In this document: positions 48,878-52,456 of the stretch, in pieces | Layout: every line of letters begins with the position of its first letter | Position numbering within the stretch: position 1 is the stretch's first letter | Origin: Brachycybe producta | Taxonomy: Eukaryota; Arthropoda; Diplopoda; Playtdesmida; Andrognathidae | Direction: 5' to 3' | Assembly: GCA_036925085.1 (NCBI GenBank) | Contig: JAUPFP010000033.1 | Location: forward strand, 1,100,501-1,164,500 | DNA: 64,000 bases | The notes under the pieces: generated by a model | What the model was told of the DNA's origin: nothing | What the model saw: the letters and a program-made list of their open reading frames with translations, nothing else | The model's database searches: none | Program-made: the position numbers and the translations under genes

Positions 48878-51800
48878 CATCCCAACTTGTATACATTTCA
48901 ATCTAAAGTGATGTTCTCTTTTTTTTTTCCAGTTTCTTCTTCTTATTTTGGAACATTCATTCACTTTTTATAGATGCTCCCCAAGACAGTCATAATAAGA
49001 AAAGAAGAGTAGAAAACGCTTTACACTGATTAAACTCATTTCGATATATATGTGTATGATACAAATCGATGTGTATCTCTTGTTCTGATTACAAGAAAAA
49101 AAGTTTCAAAGATTGTTGTTAAAGCTGACATTTTAAATTTATAATAGATTTACATTCCCCCCCCCCCCCTCCCCTCTTCCCTCTGCTGCTGCAAAACAAC
49201 AAATATGGTAGCTAATTGGACAAACCATTGGCTAGTCTACTTCAAAACTGTTACCAAGTTTCATCCACGAAAAGTGTGTTCCCCATTATTTACTGACAAA
49301 TAAGTTTGTCTCCAAAATGTCAATTTCAAACTTCTAAAAGGTAGTAAAATTTAACATCCAGTTGCAAACAAACTGTTGCTAGCGACACTCGTGAGTTTGA
49401 CATATGGTAGCAAAGCGCAAATTAAGCAACAATGGAAGTTTGCAACTAGCAACAGTCTCGAGCAAACATTGCTGGTGATATTAGACCTACACTATAGTGC
49501 CGCCACCACCACCAGTGCAGTTGAAGGCAACGAATCGGTAGTTGGCAAAAGTGGATATTGCCTCTGCTCTAAAACATCTATCATCACAAGCAACTTTTCA
49601 TTAAACTTTCATAGGATAAAACTTGCAACTAGTCATACAAACTGGTATTCAACTTGATGAAACTTGCGTGAGATTCCGACTCAAGGAGTTACACACACAT
49701 GTACAAGTTCTGGTTGTTAAAAGTTTCTTGAAAATGGTTGCCATTATTGCTGACAAATAAGATTAAGTTTCCAAAATGTCAATTTCAACTTCAGAAAGGC
49801 AATTTCCACTAGAACAAATAATAGTTGTAGCAACAATGGTTTCTTAAATGTTGCTCCAGCAACAACACTCATGAGTTTATGGCACATGTAGGGCTTATAT
49901 CCAACAACCTTCTGCAATGCAAACATGTTGATCACTACAATCTACATCAATGCTGAATTGTTGAATCAACAATGAAGCAACTTGTTGCTTCTAATTTAGT
50001 TGCTAAAAAAATACAATTGCTTCAAAATGCCTTTTGTCACAATCAAAAAATAACAAGAATTCCTAAGGCAAAAACTATTTGCTTAAAAAACATAATGGCT
50101 GCCACGTTTTGAGACAGAAATTAAAAATTTAAACATTTTTTTTATGGTTTCAAAGTTTTTATAAAATGATTTTTTTTTAAATATATATATTTAAGTGGAA
50201 ATTGTTTCTTTTAAAAAGACAATTACTCGGAATTTCATTCTCTTTTGTTCAACCTAAATAGTTCATTTGAAAATGAAATTTACAAAGGCGTGGTTCCGCA
50301 TAATACTTATTATTATAAAAATGATGATGATGAAAACAGCAGCAGCCATCATTTTTTTTCTTTCTCCTAACCTCTCTACACACAAAACCACCTTTTTTTT
50401 TGTTTCGTTATGCTTTTTAATTGACAAATGGAGATTTTTTTATATATACATTGTATTATATATCGAGGCCGGAAGTTGGTTCATAATATAATATTATAAA
50501 AAAGTATCAAACACTCATTTTCTTTCTTTATAAAAATGACCTTAAAACGTCAAATAATAACAATTTGACGGCCAAATCAAATTGGAAATAATAAAAAGAC
50601 TATCCAAACATGAAATAGGTGAAGGAGAATATTAAAAATCGAGAACACCAATAATATATATCAGTGGCTCACAGAGGTAAACTATGTTAAGTCACAAAAA
50701 CTCAATTGTACAGGGGAGTCATTTGAAAGGGACTGGCTCACTACAGCTACCAGAAAAAATATAATCCTTTCTCCCTAACCGAACCTTACCTAATGAAACC
50801 TAACCGAACCTTACCGAACCTAAACTAAACTTAATGACTCAAGTAGCTGTAGTGACCGTATTGATAAATAGAAAGGCCTATTTTTTTGGTAGCTGTAGTG
50901 ACACAAGTAGCTGTTCTCCCCCTAGTAGCTCTTGTGAGCCTTGGTAGCTGTAGTGAGCCCCCCCTCCCCCAACCTAATTCCCATACGGTTGTTCTTTACT
51001 GCTACTTTACAGCAAATTCGAAACCACAAAACTGACCATGTGTCTTAGCGGCGGCACGTGCAAAACTAACTCTGGGGAGTGTCTGGAGGATTAGTCTCTT
51101 GTCTCTCTTAAGCCACTTTAAAATTAAATGGCACAAGTATTTAACATCAGTTCTAAAAAGAATCATTCTCACAACATAAAAATTGAGAAAAAAAAACAAT
51201 CTTGTCAGTCAACTCTGAAAACTAGATAAAACTATTACAAGTATAAAAAAGCTAACACATTTAAGACAGATTTATGTCCCAGTTCTATCAATCAAGCCAC
51301 TTTTTTTTTTCTTTCCTATTATTAAAAATTGTTTTATCAATCAAGTCTGAAGCAAAACAACAACAACAAAAAAAAGCTTTGAGAGGTTAAAAGTTACATA
51401 TCAAAAATTATCAGAAAAGAAATCAATGATCCATAAATTAATTCAACATTAAAACCTAAACAACCTCCAAAATATCAATGAAGAAAAATCTAGGTGATCA
51501 TTATTTTAATTGAATTTTAAGATACTAGTGGGGTAACCCGTCATAAATGACGGGAGCAAAATTCACAATCAATTGTGCCCAGCATTAGAATTTCTTTTCC
51601 TCCGCCCTTTTATGACATCAGACCAAGTAACAAACCAATTAGAAATCGATGATGTTCAAAAAAGGGCTGAGCAAAAGAAATTCTAATGCTGGGCACAATT
51701 GCCCGTGATAAATTCTAGTTTAATTTTGCTACTATTATCCCCTCCCCTTTTTATATTTGAAAGAGAAAATGAGCTTTTCATTTTCTCTGGTGTGCGCATG

Positions 51801-52340
51801 CGCGTCGTTTGTTCCTTTTTTTTACTCCTTTCATTGCAATTTCAGTTTCTCCTTCCCCCTCCACGTTTCTCCCCCCCCCCTTCTACACTTTCCAACCTTG
51901 TGTGCAACATATAGTTGACCTTGAGAAGAAAAAAAAGCGGTTCATTCATTTAAATTTATATAAATTCCGATGTTATACACACACACAGACCTGGCGTAAT
52001 ATAAATATAATTTTTATGAACAGTTGATTTTCGAACTTTCGGGGCAATTGTGCCCAGCATTAGAATTTCTTTTCCTCCGCCCTTTTATGAACGTCATCAA
52101 TTTCTAATTGAGTTTGTTACTTGGTCTGACGTCATAAAAGGGCGGAGGAAAAGAAATTCTAATGCTGGGCACAATTGCCTGTGAATTTTGCTCCCGTCAT
52201 TTCGAAATATTAAAAGAAAACCAAAAAAAAAAAAGTACTCACCGAGAACGGCAACAGATGGCTGTGGTATTAGTAGAACAATGAAGAAGACTAATCCAAT
52301 AATAAACATAAAATTCCTGCTTCTCCTCCTTCTAGTCTTT

Positions 52341-52372
<32 letters not shown>

Positions 52373-52456
52373 CCTCCTTTCCATCACTATTACTGTTGTT
52401 TCCATGTTGGCAACACGACTGTCCTCTTCTTCTTCAAGATCTCTTCTTTTATTCAT
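9571..52456 (-). CDS. Cirl: Latrophilin/Cirl-type adhesion GPCR, whole gene (14 core coding exons plus alternatives)
   Basis: Adhesion-class receptor of the plasma membrane; in this family the RBL domain binds teneurins and related ligands and the cleaved GAIN domain exposes a tethered agonist. Core exons: 52456-52243, 27890-27698, 21655-21549 (or 22080-21971), 18998-18504, 18444-18344, 18258-18070, 17886-17703, 17627-17222, 17144-16929, 15473-15083, 15004-14901, 13473-13305, 13207-12988, 10571-9571. They total 3,990 nt and every junction keeps the frame, giving 1,329 residues plus stop. Domains: signal peptide 49-69, RBL about 76-170, Ser/Thr/Pro linker 172-300, HormR about 305-370, GAIN about 375-654 with GPS cleavage L654/T655, seven TM helices about 674-918, cytoplasmic tail 919-1329. 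There is no olfactomedin domain, as expected for protostome members. Exon joins are inferred from GT/AG sites, phase and homology, without transcript data. The symbol follows Drosophila usage. Confidence 0.93.
10642..10732 (-). CDS. Cirl: Exon 15: optional 91-nt C-tail exon that switches reading frame
   Basis: Acceptor CTTTTGACTTATAG at 10733 and donor CAACAG|GTATAT at 10641. Its length is not a multiple of three. Spliced after exon 14 it adds [20 protein letters not shown] and a basic stretch [11 protein letters not shown], then reads exon 16 in another frame to a stop, giving a 41-residue replacement tail. Read in the exon 16 frame it is also open (starting [14 protein letters not shown]), but that would need a partner exon of length 3n+2 that I do not see. 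Both readings are open throughout, so it could be an alternative tail exon, part of a larger unseen arrangement, or a chance splice pair. Confidence 0.5.
10997..11405. repeat. Fold-back element with CCTTGACCTT ends
   Basis: The left arm CCCTTGACCTTCTCTGTTAG plus GCTCATTGGCTAG is matched in inverted form at the right by GTGCCTAGCCAATGAGC and CTAACAGCAAAGGTCAAGGA. The interior is rich in TCAGTGGTCACC/GTGACTAGT motifs. Probably non-autonomous inverted-repeat DNA. Confidence 0.6.
12181..12420. repeat. Fold-back family F1 (CTAGTTTCTAAAACAC), partial copy
   Basis: Contains AAGTGTTAGAAACTAGAACG and, inverted, CTTTCTAGTTTCTAAAAC. F1 full copies read outward as GGTGGTTTTAAAATGTAAAC, a TCTTTCAGGAGC-like segment, GTTTTAGAAACTAGAAGGGT, AATCACTTAA, TTTTCATGTT and AAATAAACTTTTT, followed by the same modules inverted. 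Confidence 0.6.
12988..13207 (-). CDS. Cirl: Exon 14: proximal cytoplasmic tail, residues 924-997
   Basis: Begins [18 protein letters not shown], the conserved juxtamembrane helix-8 segment after TM7, then a variable Ser/Asn-rich part with a short Gln run ([11 protein letters not shown]) and [12 protein letters not shown]. Acceptor CGATGACAG; donor GCCAG|GTAGTG in phase 1, whose G joins GT of exon 16 to give Gly997. If the 91-nt exon at 10642-10732 is included, the frame changes here. Confidence 0.92.
13305..13473 (-). CDS. Cirl: Exon 13: TM6 and TM7, residues 867-923
   Basis: Encodes [20 protein letters not shown] (TM6 with the class-typical GLTWTFG motif), ECL3 NEESVIMA, and TM7 [20 protein letters not shown], ending QNEK. 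Acceptor CCTTTTGAAG; donor AAAAG|GTACAA in phase 0. One reading starts two bases later at a second AG, but only the first AG yields the conserved Arg-Ala-Trp junction. Confidence 0.96.
13630..13965. repeat. Fold-back family F1, near-complete copy
   Basis: Left arm from GAAGTGTAAAAGC through AAGTGTTTTAGAAACTAGAA; right arm with CGTTCTAGTTTCTAACATAC and CTGAAATACAGAATAACCAG. It lies in the intron between exons 13 and 12. Confidence 0.65.
13966..14649. other. Intron sequence beside the ICL3 cassette, with a fold-back element at 14155-14310
   Basis: 14155-14310 carries TTTTTAGTGGCCGCGTTTGA and, inverted, CACTCAAAAGTGG-type ends, a relative of the element at 2370-2560. The remainder is unremarkable AT-rich intron. 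Confidence 0.5.
14650..14700 (-). CDS. Cirl: Exon 12: in-frame 51-nt cassette in the third intracellular loop (optional)
   Basis: Acceptor GGGTTTTTAG at 14701 and consensus donor CATCT|GTAAGA bound exactly 51 nt with phase 2 on both sides, so it can be included or skipped without a frame change. Inclusion puts [17 protein letters not shown] between Arg867 and the Ala-Trp that begins TM6. The peptide is charged, fits a cytoplasmic loop and has no stop. The ICL3 of class B receptors faces the G protein, so coupling or phosphorylation could change. No homologue is known to me, and its use is inferred from splice sites and phase. Confidence 0.75.
14901..15004 (-). CDS. Cirl: Exon 11: end of TM5 and third intracellular loop, residues 833-867
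   Basis: Encodes [20 protein letters not shown], then [15 protein letters not shown], the TM5 end and lysine-rich ICL3 of latrophilins. Acceptor GTTTTCAG at 15005; donor GTCAG|GTAAGA is consensus. The exon ends in phase 2 (AG), which can be completed by A of either the 51-nt cassette (14700) or exon 13 (13473). Confidence 0.95.
15083..15473 (-). CDS. Cirl: Exon 10: TM2 to start of TM5, residues 702-832
   Basis: Begins [14 protein letters not shown], the family-B2 signature after TM1, then TM2 (about 715-730), TM3 with [20 protein letters not shown] (about 737-765), [10 protein letters not shown]4 (about 781-800), KHCWL with the conserved ECL2 cysteine (about 811), and the start of TM5 ([12 protein letters not shown]). 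Acceptor GATTACTCAG, donor ATAGTG|GTACAA. The junction residue is Gly (GG|A) where many relatives have Arg, a minor difference that may be real or reflect a slightly different splice point. Confidence 0.94.
15474..16928. repeat. Intron 9 filled by fold-back family F1 copies
   Basis: 15600-16070, 16090-16360 and 16550-16790 each carry GTTTTAGAAACTAGAA or CTAGTTTTGAAAACA-type arms. The first copy contains GATGGCGCCAGTGCAGTG, a module it shares with 44540-45065. No exon seen. Confidence 0.6.
16929..17144 (-). CDS. Cirl: Exon 9: GPS cleavage site, tethered agonist and TM1, residues 630-702
   Basis: Contains WSPSGCEV, then [16 protein letters not shown]: a complete GPS with the HL|T self-cleavage triad (L654/T655) and conserved cysteines. 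The new N-terminus TNFAVLM is the tethered (Stachel) agonist. After a short spacer, TM1 runs about residues 674-698. Acceptor TTTTTGTAG at 17145; donor TTTTGG|GTCAGT in phase 2. Nothing essential is missing, so autoproteolysis is expected. Confidence 0.96.
17222..17627 (-). CDS. Cirl: Exon 8: GAIN subdomain B and start of GPS, residues 495-630
   Basis: The beta-rich part of the GAIN domain: [42 protein letters not shown], then a low-complexity Ser/Tyr loop ([17 protein letters not shown]), [18 protein letters not shown] and the first GPS elements CVYWDYSR. Acceptor TTTCTACCTAG; donor AGGAG|GTAAAA in phase 2. The Ser/Tyr insert sits where subdomain B loops vary between species. First GPS Cys and Trp are present. 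Confidence 0.94.
17703..17886 (-). CDS. Cirl: Exon 7: GAIN subdomain A, residues 434-495
   Basis: Continues the helical GAIN part: [19 protein letters not shown], then [20 protein letters not shown], matching the family pattern Asn-x-Leu ... W-x-x-L ... Leu-rich helix ... EE-x-A. Acceptor TCTCCGTAG at 17887; donor ACATAC|GTAAGT is near-consensus. The exon begins in phase 0 and ends in phase 1, the last C completing Leu495 with TA of exon 8. Confidence 0.93.
18070..18258 (-). CDS. Cirl: Exon 6: N-terminal GAIN subdomain A, residues 371-433
   Basis: 63 whole codons, phase 0 at both ends. The sequence ([20 protein letters not shown], then [11 protein letters not shown]) is the helical first part of the GAIN domain, where family members carry a GGD-x-x-x-A-x-x-x-L motif. 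Acceptor AAACGCTCAG. The donor AAG|GTGCGG departs from GTRAGT, so this junction may be weakly spliced, though the phases on both sides fit. Confidence 0.9.
18344..18444 (-). CDS. Cirl: Exon 5: rest of HormR domain, residues 337-370
   Basis: Encodes [13 protein letters not shown], then [11 protein letters not shown], the conserved second half of the HormR domain (family pattern: aromatic-x-x-W-x-C ... PDLS-x-C-x-x-x-W). The acceptor GTTTGTTTCAG is strong. The donor is read as AGCAGG|GTGATT so that the exon ends in phase 0 and joins Val371 of the next exon. The HormR domain sits directly before the GAIN domain in latrophilins and does not bind a known hormone. Confidence 0.92.
18504..18998 (-). 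CDS. Cirl: Exon 4: Ser/Thr/Pro-rich linker and start of HormR, residues 172-337
   Basis: About 130 residues of Thr/Ser/Pro-rich sequence ([38 protein letters not shown]), as expected of an O-glycosylated stalk between lectin and HormR domains. It ends in the start of the hormone-receptor domain: [20 protein letters not shown], then SCPTGTTG with a characteristic Cys and Trp arrangement. Acceptor TCAAATTGCAG at 18999 and donor ACGG|GTAAGT; phases 1 in and 1 out. The linker has no sequence identity I recognise and is likely fast-evolving. No olfactomedin-like sequence lies between lectin and HormR. Confidence 0.92.
19295..19460. repeat. Fold-back element, TTCGACTGCAAAATG family
   Basis: Arms TTTTAGTGGTCGAGTTCGAC and, inverted, ATTCGACCACTAAAAACGG. 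Third member of the family at 2370 and 14155. Confidence 0.6.
20503..20833. mobile_element. pogo/Tigger-like MITE
   Basis: Starts TACAGTAGAATCTCG and ends CGAGATTCTACTGTA, the terminal inverted repeats of the pogo/Tigger group, and is bounded by TA, its target dinucleotide. 331 bp with no coding capacity; a non-autonomous derivative. Confidence 0.75.
21080..21475. repeat. Fold-back family F1 copy next to exon 3A
   Basis: Left arm AAGTGTTTTAAGAAACTAGA, right arm CTTTCCAGTTTCTAAAAAAA then GTTCGAAAAGG and CACTCTTTTAAAAAAACCAC. It ends about 75 bp downstream of the exon 3A donor in transcript order. Confidence 0.6.
21549..21655 (-). CDS. Cirl: Exon 3A: second half of RBL domain, version A
   Basis: 107 nt, phase 2 in and phase 1 out, encoding CSQQSSC...[20 protein letters not shown]. 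The acceptor TTACTCTCTGTAG is strong; the donor CCAG|GTAGAC is weaker. FGDPC-x-GT-x-KYLE-x-x-Y-x-C is the diagnostic end of the RBL fold, and the KYLEAHYQC ending is the form I associate with arthropod latrophilins. It joins exon 4 through a split Ala codon (G|CA). It shares 19 of 35 aligned residues with version B at 21971-22080 and lies 315 nt downstream of it in transcript order. Only one of the two can be used without breaking the frame. Confidence 0.9.
21971..22080 (-). CDS. Cirl: Exon 3B: alternative second half of RBL domain, version B
   Basis: 110 nt with the same phases as exon 3A. It encodes [10 protein letters not shown]...[20 protein letters not shown], an intact RBL C-terminal half with every diagnostic residue kept and no stop. 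Acceptor TGTTTCCAG and donor TCTAG|GTTAGT are present. The [12 protein letters not shown] form is close to the consensus of soluble rhamnose-binding lectins. Splicing both B and A would shift the frame and reach a stop near the end of exon A, so productive transcripts must choose one. Open frame, splice sites and preserved motif argue against a dead copy. Its use in transcripts is inferred. Confidence 0.85.
22247..22830. mobile_element. Inverted-repeat element with a nested insertion
   Basis: Begins AAGCCAAGTACACACTTG and carries TCGCGTGATATAGTATTC at the far end. A shorter relative at 41811-42232 has matching modules (CTCTAGACAGT..CAGCGA, GACAGTCGCTA, TTGCGCGAC). Relative to that copy, 22635-22755 is an extra GC-rich segment. 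Confidence 0.55.
23418..23640. repeat. Pyrimidine-rich minisatellite with TTTTAGCTCGCTCTC units
   Basis: About ten variable units of 18-35 bp built from CTCTCTCTCC and TTTTAGCTCG. It reads as an expanding CT-rich tandem array inside the intron. Confidence 0.75.
24870..25310. repeat. Degenerate tandem repeat, TTTCTTTAGATTTATG units
   Basis: Recurrent CAGTTTTCTTTAGATTTATG/AAATTTG/TTTCTGCATAT modules at roughly 60-70 bp spacing, heavily diverged. Confidence 0.55.
25820..26270. repeat. Fold-back region rich in CAAAATTTGTCGCAA-like words
   Basis: GATCCACATCAAGCTGA at the left is matched inverted by GTCAGTTTGATGTGGACC at the right. The interior repeats ACAATTTTACAAACA, TGTTTTGTTTTC and their complements. 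Probably a degenerate inverted-repeat element. Confidence 0.45.
26364..26439. repeat. Perfect 21-bp stem hairpin
   Basis: AGACTGTTTAGAGAGGCTAGA at 26364-26384 is exactly reverse-complemented at 26419-26439, with a 34-nt T-rich loop. See the findings. Confidence 0.8.
26886..27616. mobile_element. Inverted-repeat transposon, GGGTGCATTTGAGAAC ends
   Basis: The 16-bp ends are perfect inverted repeats 731 bp apart. A relative with nearly the same termini (GGGTGCATTTGAAAAC / GTTCTCAAATGCACCC) spans 39908-40646 in the opposite orientation. A separate repeat (27133-27515) is nested inside this copy. A minus-strand open stretch at 27131-26874 is not recognisable as a transposase. Confidence 0.7.
27133..27515 (-). 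repeat. Repeat family E (GATGGCGCC module), copy 1
   Basis: Shares GCAGGCGCCATCTA, TAGCTCTAAAAGC, GAGCACGTGACAAAC, AGTACATTTCTATGGGAGGAG-like and ATCTAACGCTA with copies at 40707-41042 and 58482-58858, which run in the other orientation. Each contains several CACGTG words. Confidence 0.65.
27698..27890 (-). CDS. Cirl: Exon 2: first half of RBL lectin domain, residues 72-136
   Basis: Encodes the N-terminal half of the rhamnose-binding-lectin (SUEL/Gal_lectin) domain: TAYACEG, then [18 protein letters not shown] with the family ANYGR motif, then TICNEHG and WSVNC. The acceptor TTTTCTCAG|AG at 27891 and donor GAAAG|GTAACA give phases 1 and 2. The last codon is completed by the A that begins either alternative exon 3, giving Arg136-Cys137. 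Cysteines in YACEG, ISCDD, TICNE and VNCIA match the conserved lectin disulphide pattern. In latrophilins this domain contacts teneurin. Confidence 0.93.
28080..28330 (+). repeat. Family M (GTTGCTAGTGTGATAGGGGC), copy 1
   Basis: Shares GTTGCATGTCATATC-like, TTGAAGTTGCATGTC and TTGCATCAAAAGTTGCTCGT with copies at 33051-33222 and 55345-55983. The long copy at 55345 also has the inverted end ACACTAGCAAAC, which suggests an inverted-repeat element of which this is a 3' part. Confidence 0.6.
28790..29200. repeat. Fold-back family F1, two overlapping copies
   Basis: Starts TTAAGGTGGTTTTAAAAGTG, then TTTTAGAAAACTAGAAACAG, and carries two right arms (TTTTCTAGTTTCTAAAACAT and CCTTCTAGTTTCTAAAAAAA), indicating a nested or compound copy. 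Confidence 0.6.
30596..30945. repeat. Tandem array of about 55-60 bp units
   Basis: Units of GAAAAGATCTTGGTTAATTTTAGCCTCTA type followed by a TTTCGAGTAT-like segment recur about six times with variation. Coding capacity is not maintained. Confidence 0.7.
32860..33335. repeat. Fold-back F1 copy interrupted by a family M element
   Basis: Left arm GTTTAGTTAGAAACTAGAAC; right arm CTAAGTTTCTAAAACACTTT then CTTGAAAGACAAAGAATAAC. Between them 33051-33222 is a family M copy, which appears to have inserted into the older fold-back. Confidence 0.55.
33336..34179. other. Intron DNA, low complexity
   Basis: T and A runs, short trinucleotide runs (CTTCTTCTT, GAGGAGGAGG). No gene or structured element recognised. 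Confidence 0.5.
34188..34384. mobile_element. hAT-like MITE with 8-bp target duplication (family C)
   Basis: 197 bp; ends ACAGGCAATTAGAAA and, inverted, TTTCTAATTTCCTGT, with terminal inverted repeats of about 48 bp reaching the CTCCGCCC word. TTCGAAAC flanks it directly at 34180-34187 and 34385-34392, an 8-bp target duplication as made by hAT transposases. Relatives at 47618-47807, 53127-53302 and 56606-56795. Confidence 0.85.
34398..34540. repeat. 31-bp minisatellite, GAACCGGTTCG units
   Basis: Four units of GAACCGGTTCGC(A/C)AATTACTG plus TAACTGATTA, alternating A and C at one position (GCAAATT, GCCAATT, GCAAATT, GCCAATT), then a degenerate end through about 34600 with TTACCACCTCTTAA. It abuts the family C element. 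Confidence 0.85.
34685..35002. mobile_element. Relative of the 5344-5690 MITE
   Basis: Shares GGAGTTTAACATAA, AATTTTTTGTCATT, AAGGTGCACATTGCACTT and AAATAAACATATTGCCGCCGCGA-like words with the earlier copy. The ends are eroded. Confidence 0.6.
35003..36229. other. Intron DNA, low complexity
   Basis: A/T-rich with GAAGAA and AATAATAA runs. No gene recognised; short open stretches lack any recognisable domain. Confidence 0.5.
36230..36543. mobile_element. MITE family G, copy 1 (about 310 bp)
   Basis: Ends TAATGCCTTGTAGACACATC and, inverted, ATCAGGTGTGTGTTACTAAG (compare CTAGTACACACACCTGAT). Internal ACGTTTATTATTTAAATGCA and CCGTATAATTCACCTAAAC words are shared with 43556-43818 and 60725-61032. 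Confidence 0.7.
36790..37110. repeat. Fold-back family F1 copy
   Basis: Starts AAGGCGGTTTTAAAAAATGT; contains AAAACTAGAAGGGTAG and, inverted, CCTTCTAGTTTCTAAAACAA and CAGAATAATCAAAAAAGAGT. Confidence 0.65.
37111..38383. other. Intron DNA with short tandem runs
   Basis: (CAGA)n/(CA)n tract near 37572-37655, GA-rich runs, a short (TAG)n run near 38153. No gene seen. Confidence 0.5.
38384..38660. mobile_element. Element with 30-bp AACCGGTT minisatellite and AGAGGTGGCAAAG-type ends
   Basis: Five 30-bp units (GAACCGGTTCGCCAATCACT-GGAACTGATA) fill 38416-38565. The outer ends AGAGATGTCAAAG and, inverted, CTTTGCCACCTCT are imperfect inverted repeats. Relatives: 34393-34610 and 57053-57212; a short partial copy ends near 38975. 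Confidence 0.7.
38690..38975. repeat. Degraded AACCGGTT element with inverted modules
   Basis: TTGACGAACCGGTTC with GCACAAATCTGCTAATGC and its inverse GCATTAGCAGATTTGCACAG-like words around 38660-38850, ending GCACTGCCACCTCTTAA. A degenerate relative of the neighbouring element. Confidence 0.5.
38976..39907. other. Intron DNA with (CT)n microsatellites
   Basis: (CT)n at 39080-39112 and 39500-39530, separated by AT-rich DNA. No gene seen. Confidence 0.5.
39908..40646. mobile_element. Inverted-repeat transposon, GGGTGCATTTGAAAAC ends, copy 2
   Basis: 739 bp; ends GGGTGCATTTGAAAAC and GTTCTCAAATGCACCC. The right 200 bp match the left part of 26886-27616 in inverted orientation (ATTGCATTACCCATAATGCA). 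No transposase is evident. Confidence 0.65.
40138..40222 (-). mobile_element. tRNA-like SINE relic within the transposon
   Basis: The minus strand carries GTAGTGGTTAGTGGTCTCAG (A-box like) and TCATGGGTTCCTCCAATCC (B-box like) at tRNA-like spacing. No credible cloverleaf, so a SINE head or coincidence. Confidence 0.35.
40707..41042 (+). repeat. Repeat family E, copy 2
   Basis: GAATGCAAGTATAGATCATT, GATGGCGCCACTAGCCCTC, TTCACGTGCTCTCTC and GGCGCCATCTACCTTGCATT; inverted relative to the copy at 27133-27515. Confidence 0.65.
41043..41810. other. Intron DNA
   Basis: Single-copy-looking AT-rich sequence with a short (GA)n run at 41214-41232. No recognisable gene. Confidence 0.5.
41811..42232. mobile_element. 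Inverted-repeat element, GCCTAGTTCGCACTTGG ends
   Basis: Ends AGCCTAGTTCGCACTTG and CAAGTGTGTACTAGGCTTA, imperfect inverted repeats of about 17 bp; 420 bp, no coding capacity. The longer relative is at 22247-22830. Confidence 0.65.
42675..42726. repeat. (CT)26 microsatellite
   Basis: About 50 bp of uninterrupted CT dinucleotides, followed by an inverted GAGAGAGA run at 42731. Confidence 0.95.
42935..43140. repeat. Long inverted repeat, ATATGTTACTGTCAATCTGC
   Basis: Arms ATATGTTACTGTCAATCTGC and GCAGATTGACAGTAACATAT are exact inverted repeats at the two ends of 206 bp. Inner modules CAATCTGCAGATTG, ACCAACATGCTAGTGAATCT and AGATTCACACTAGCAGG are also inverted. A MITE-like fold-back. Confidence 0.8.
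43556..43818. mobile_element. MITE family G, copy 2
   Basis: CTAGTACACACACCTGATAA start and CATTTAACTCATGTGTTGTG end. A second TACACACATGAGTTAAATG end starts at 43847, so it is broken or compound. Confidence 0.65.
43868..44539. other. Intron DNA, low complexity with a small palindrome
   Basis: CTGCTCTAAAATATTTTTAG plus AGCAG near 43884-43908 forms a short hairpin. Otherwise A/T and CTCCTCC runs. No gene seen. Confidence 0.5.
44540..45065. repeat. Fold-back F1 variant with GATGGCGCC ends
   Basis: Left GGTGGCTGGATATATATTTG then TGATGGCGCCACTATAGTGG; right CTACAGTGGCGCCATCTTGA then AAATATCTATTCAGCCACC. Interior AGAAACTAGAATAG. The 15600-16070 copy shares these modules. Confidence 0.65.
45066..45789. 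other. Intron DNA, microsatellite-rich
   Basis: (AT)n at 45202-45214, CCCT runs at 45284-45304, (CTGT) at 45325-45338, poly(C) followed by (CT)n at 45611-45638. No gene. Confidence 0.5.
45790..46590 (+). mobile_element. Decayed Gypsy-like LTR retrotransposon pol fragment
   Basis: [20 protein letters not shown], then [13 protein letters not shown] and (after a stop) KKAASFEWS at 46150-46300 match the stretch after the reverse transcriptase of Gypsy-type pol, where family members read V-x-SFLGL-x-x-YYR-x-F ... A-x-PL ... F-x-W. Stops and frameshifts break it. 45798-45970 is open ([16 protein letters not shown]...) but I do not recognise it. No LTRs seen. Confidence 0.65.
46591..47617. other. 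Intron DNA with poly(C)-(CT)n tracts and a strong hairpin
   Basis: (CT)n at 46610-46624 and 46754-46780, poly(C)/(CT)n at 46867-46900, and the 33-bp stem hairpin 47121-47195. No gene. Confidence 0.5.
47121..47195. repeat. Hairpin, 33-bp stem with 3 mismatches and 9-nt loop
   Basis: The left arm with TTTGCATTAATCATGT pairs with ACATGATTAATGCAAA in the right arm. Outer pairs extend to ATTG/CAAT. Confidence 0.75.
47618..47807. mobile_element. Family C MITE (CTCCGCCC), diverged copy
   Basis: Arms CCCTTGTTATGACGACTGGC and, inverted, TCAGTCGTCATAACAAGGGC, with AACTGAAGTTTTGACCTATT and TTCTAACTGCCTG at the right end. The left terminus is eroded. Confidence 0.6.
47808..49243. other. Intron DNA with microsatellites and a perfect palindrome
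   Basis: (ACT)5(AGT)5 at 48573-48602, poly(C)/(CT)n at 48846-48876, poly(C) at 49157-49168. No gene. Confidence 0.5.
49244..49990. repeat. Two inverted-repeat units rich in GTTGCTAG
   Basis: 49244-49640 contains GTTGCTAGCGACACTCGTGA with AAATGTCAATTTCAAACTTC and its inverse modules (TTGCAACTAGCAACAGTC). 49690-49950 repeats CAAAATGTCAATTTCAACTT and GCAACAACACTCATGAGTTT. Degenerate fold-back copies of one family. Confidence 0.5.
49991..51547. other. Intron DNA with AGCTGTAGTGA repeats
   Basis: 50740-50960 carries several copies of TAGCTGTAGTGA and CGAACCTTACC words, apparently a degenerate simple array. The remainder is AT-rich. No gene recognised. Confidence 0.5.
51548..51712. mobile_element. 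MITE family D, copy 1
   Basis: Ends with GACGGGAGCAAAATTCACAA / AATTGTGCCCAGCATTAG and, inverted, TGCTGGGCACAATTGCCCGT. Closely related to copy 2 at 52043. Confidence 0.75.
52043..52203. mobile_element. MITE family D, copy 2, beside the exon 1 donor
   Basis: Arms GGCAATTGTGCCCAGCATTA and, inverted, TAATGCTGGGCACAATTGCC, with long stems through CTTTTCCTCCGCCC. The right side continues TGAATTTTGCTCCCGTCA. It ends 40 bp from the exon 1 splice donor (52243). Confidence 0.8.

Noticed and set aside
52097-52242. Continuation of the exon 1 frame past 52243 into a Phe-rich tail
   Set aside because: It crosses the GTGAGT donor and a poly(T) tract into the family D element. Splicing to the lectin exon restores a family-typical protein.
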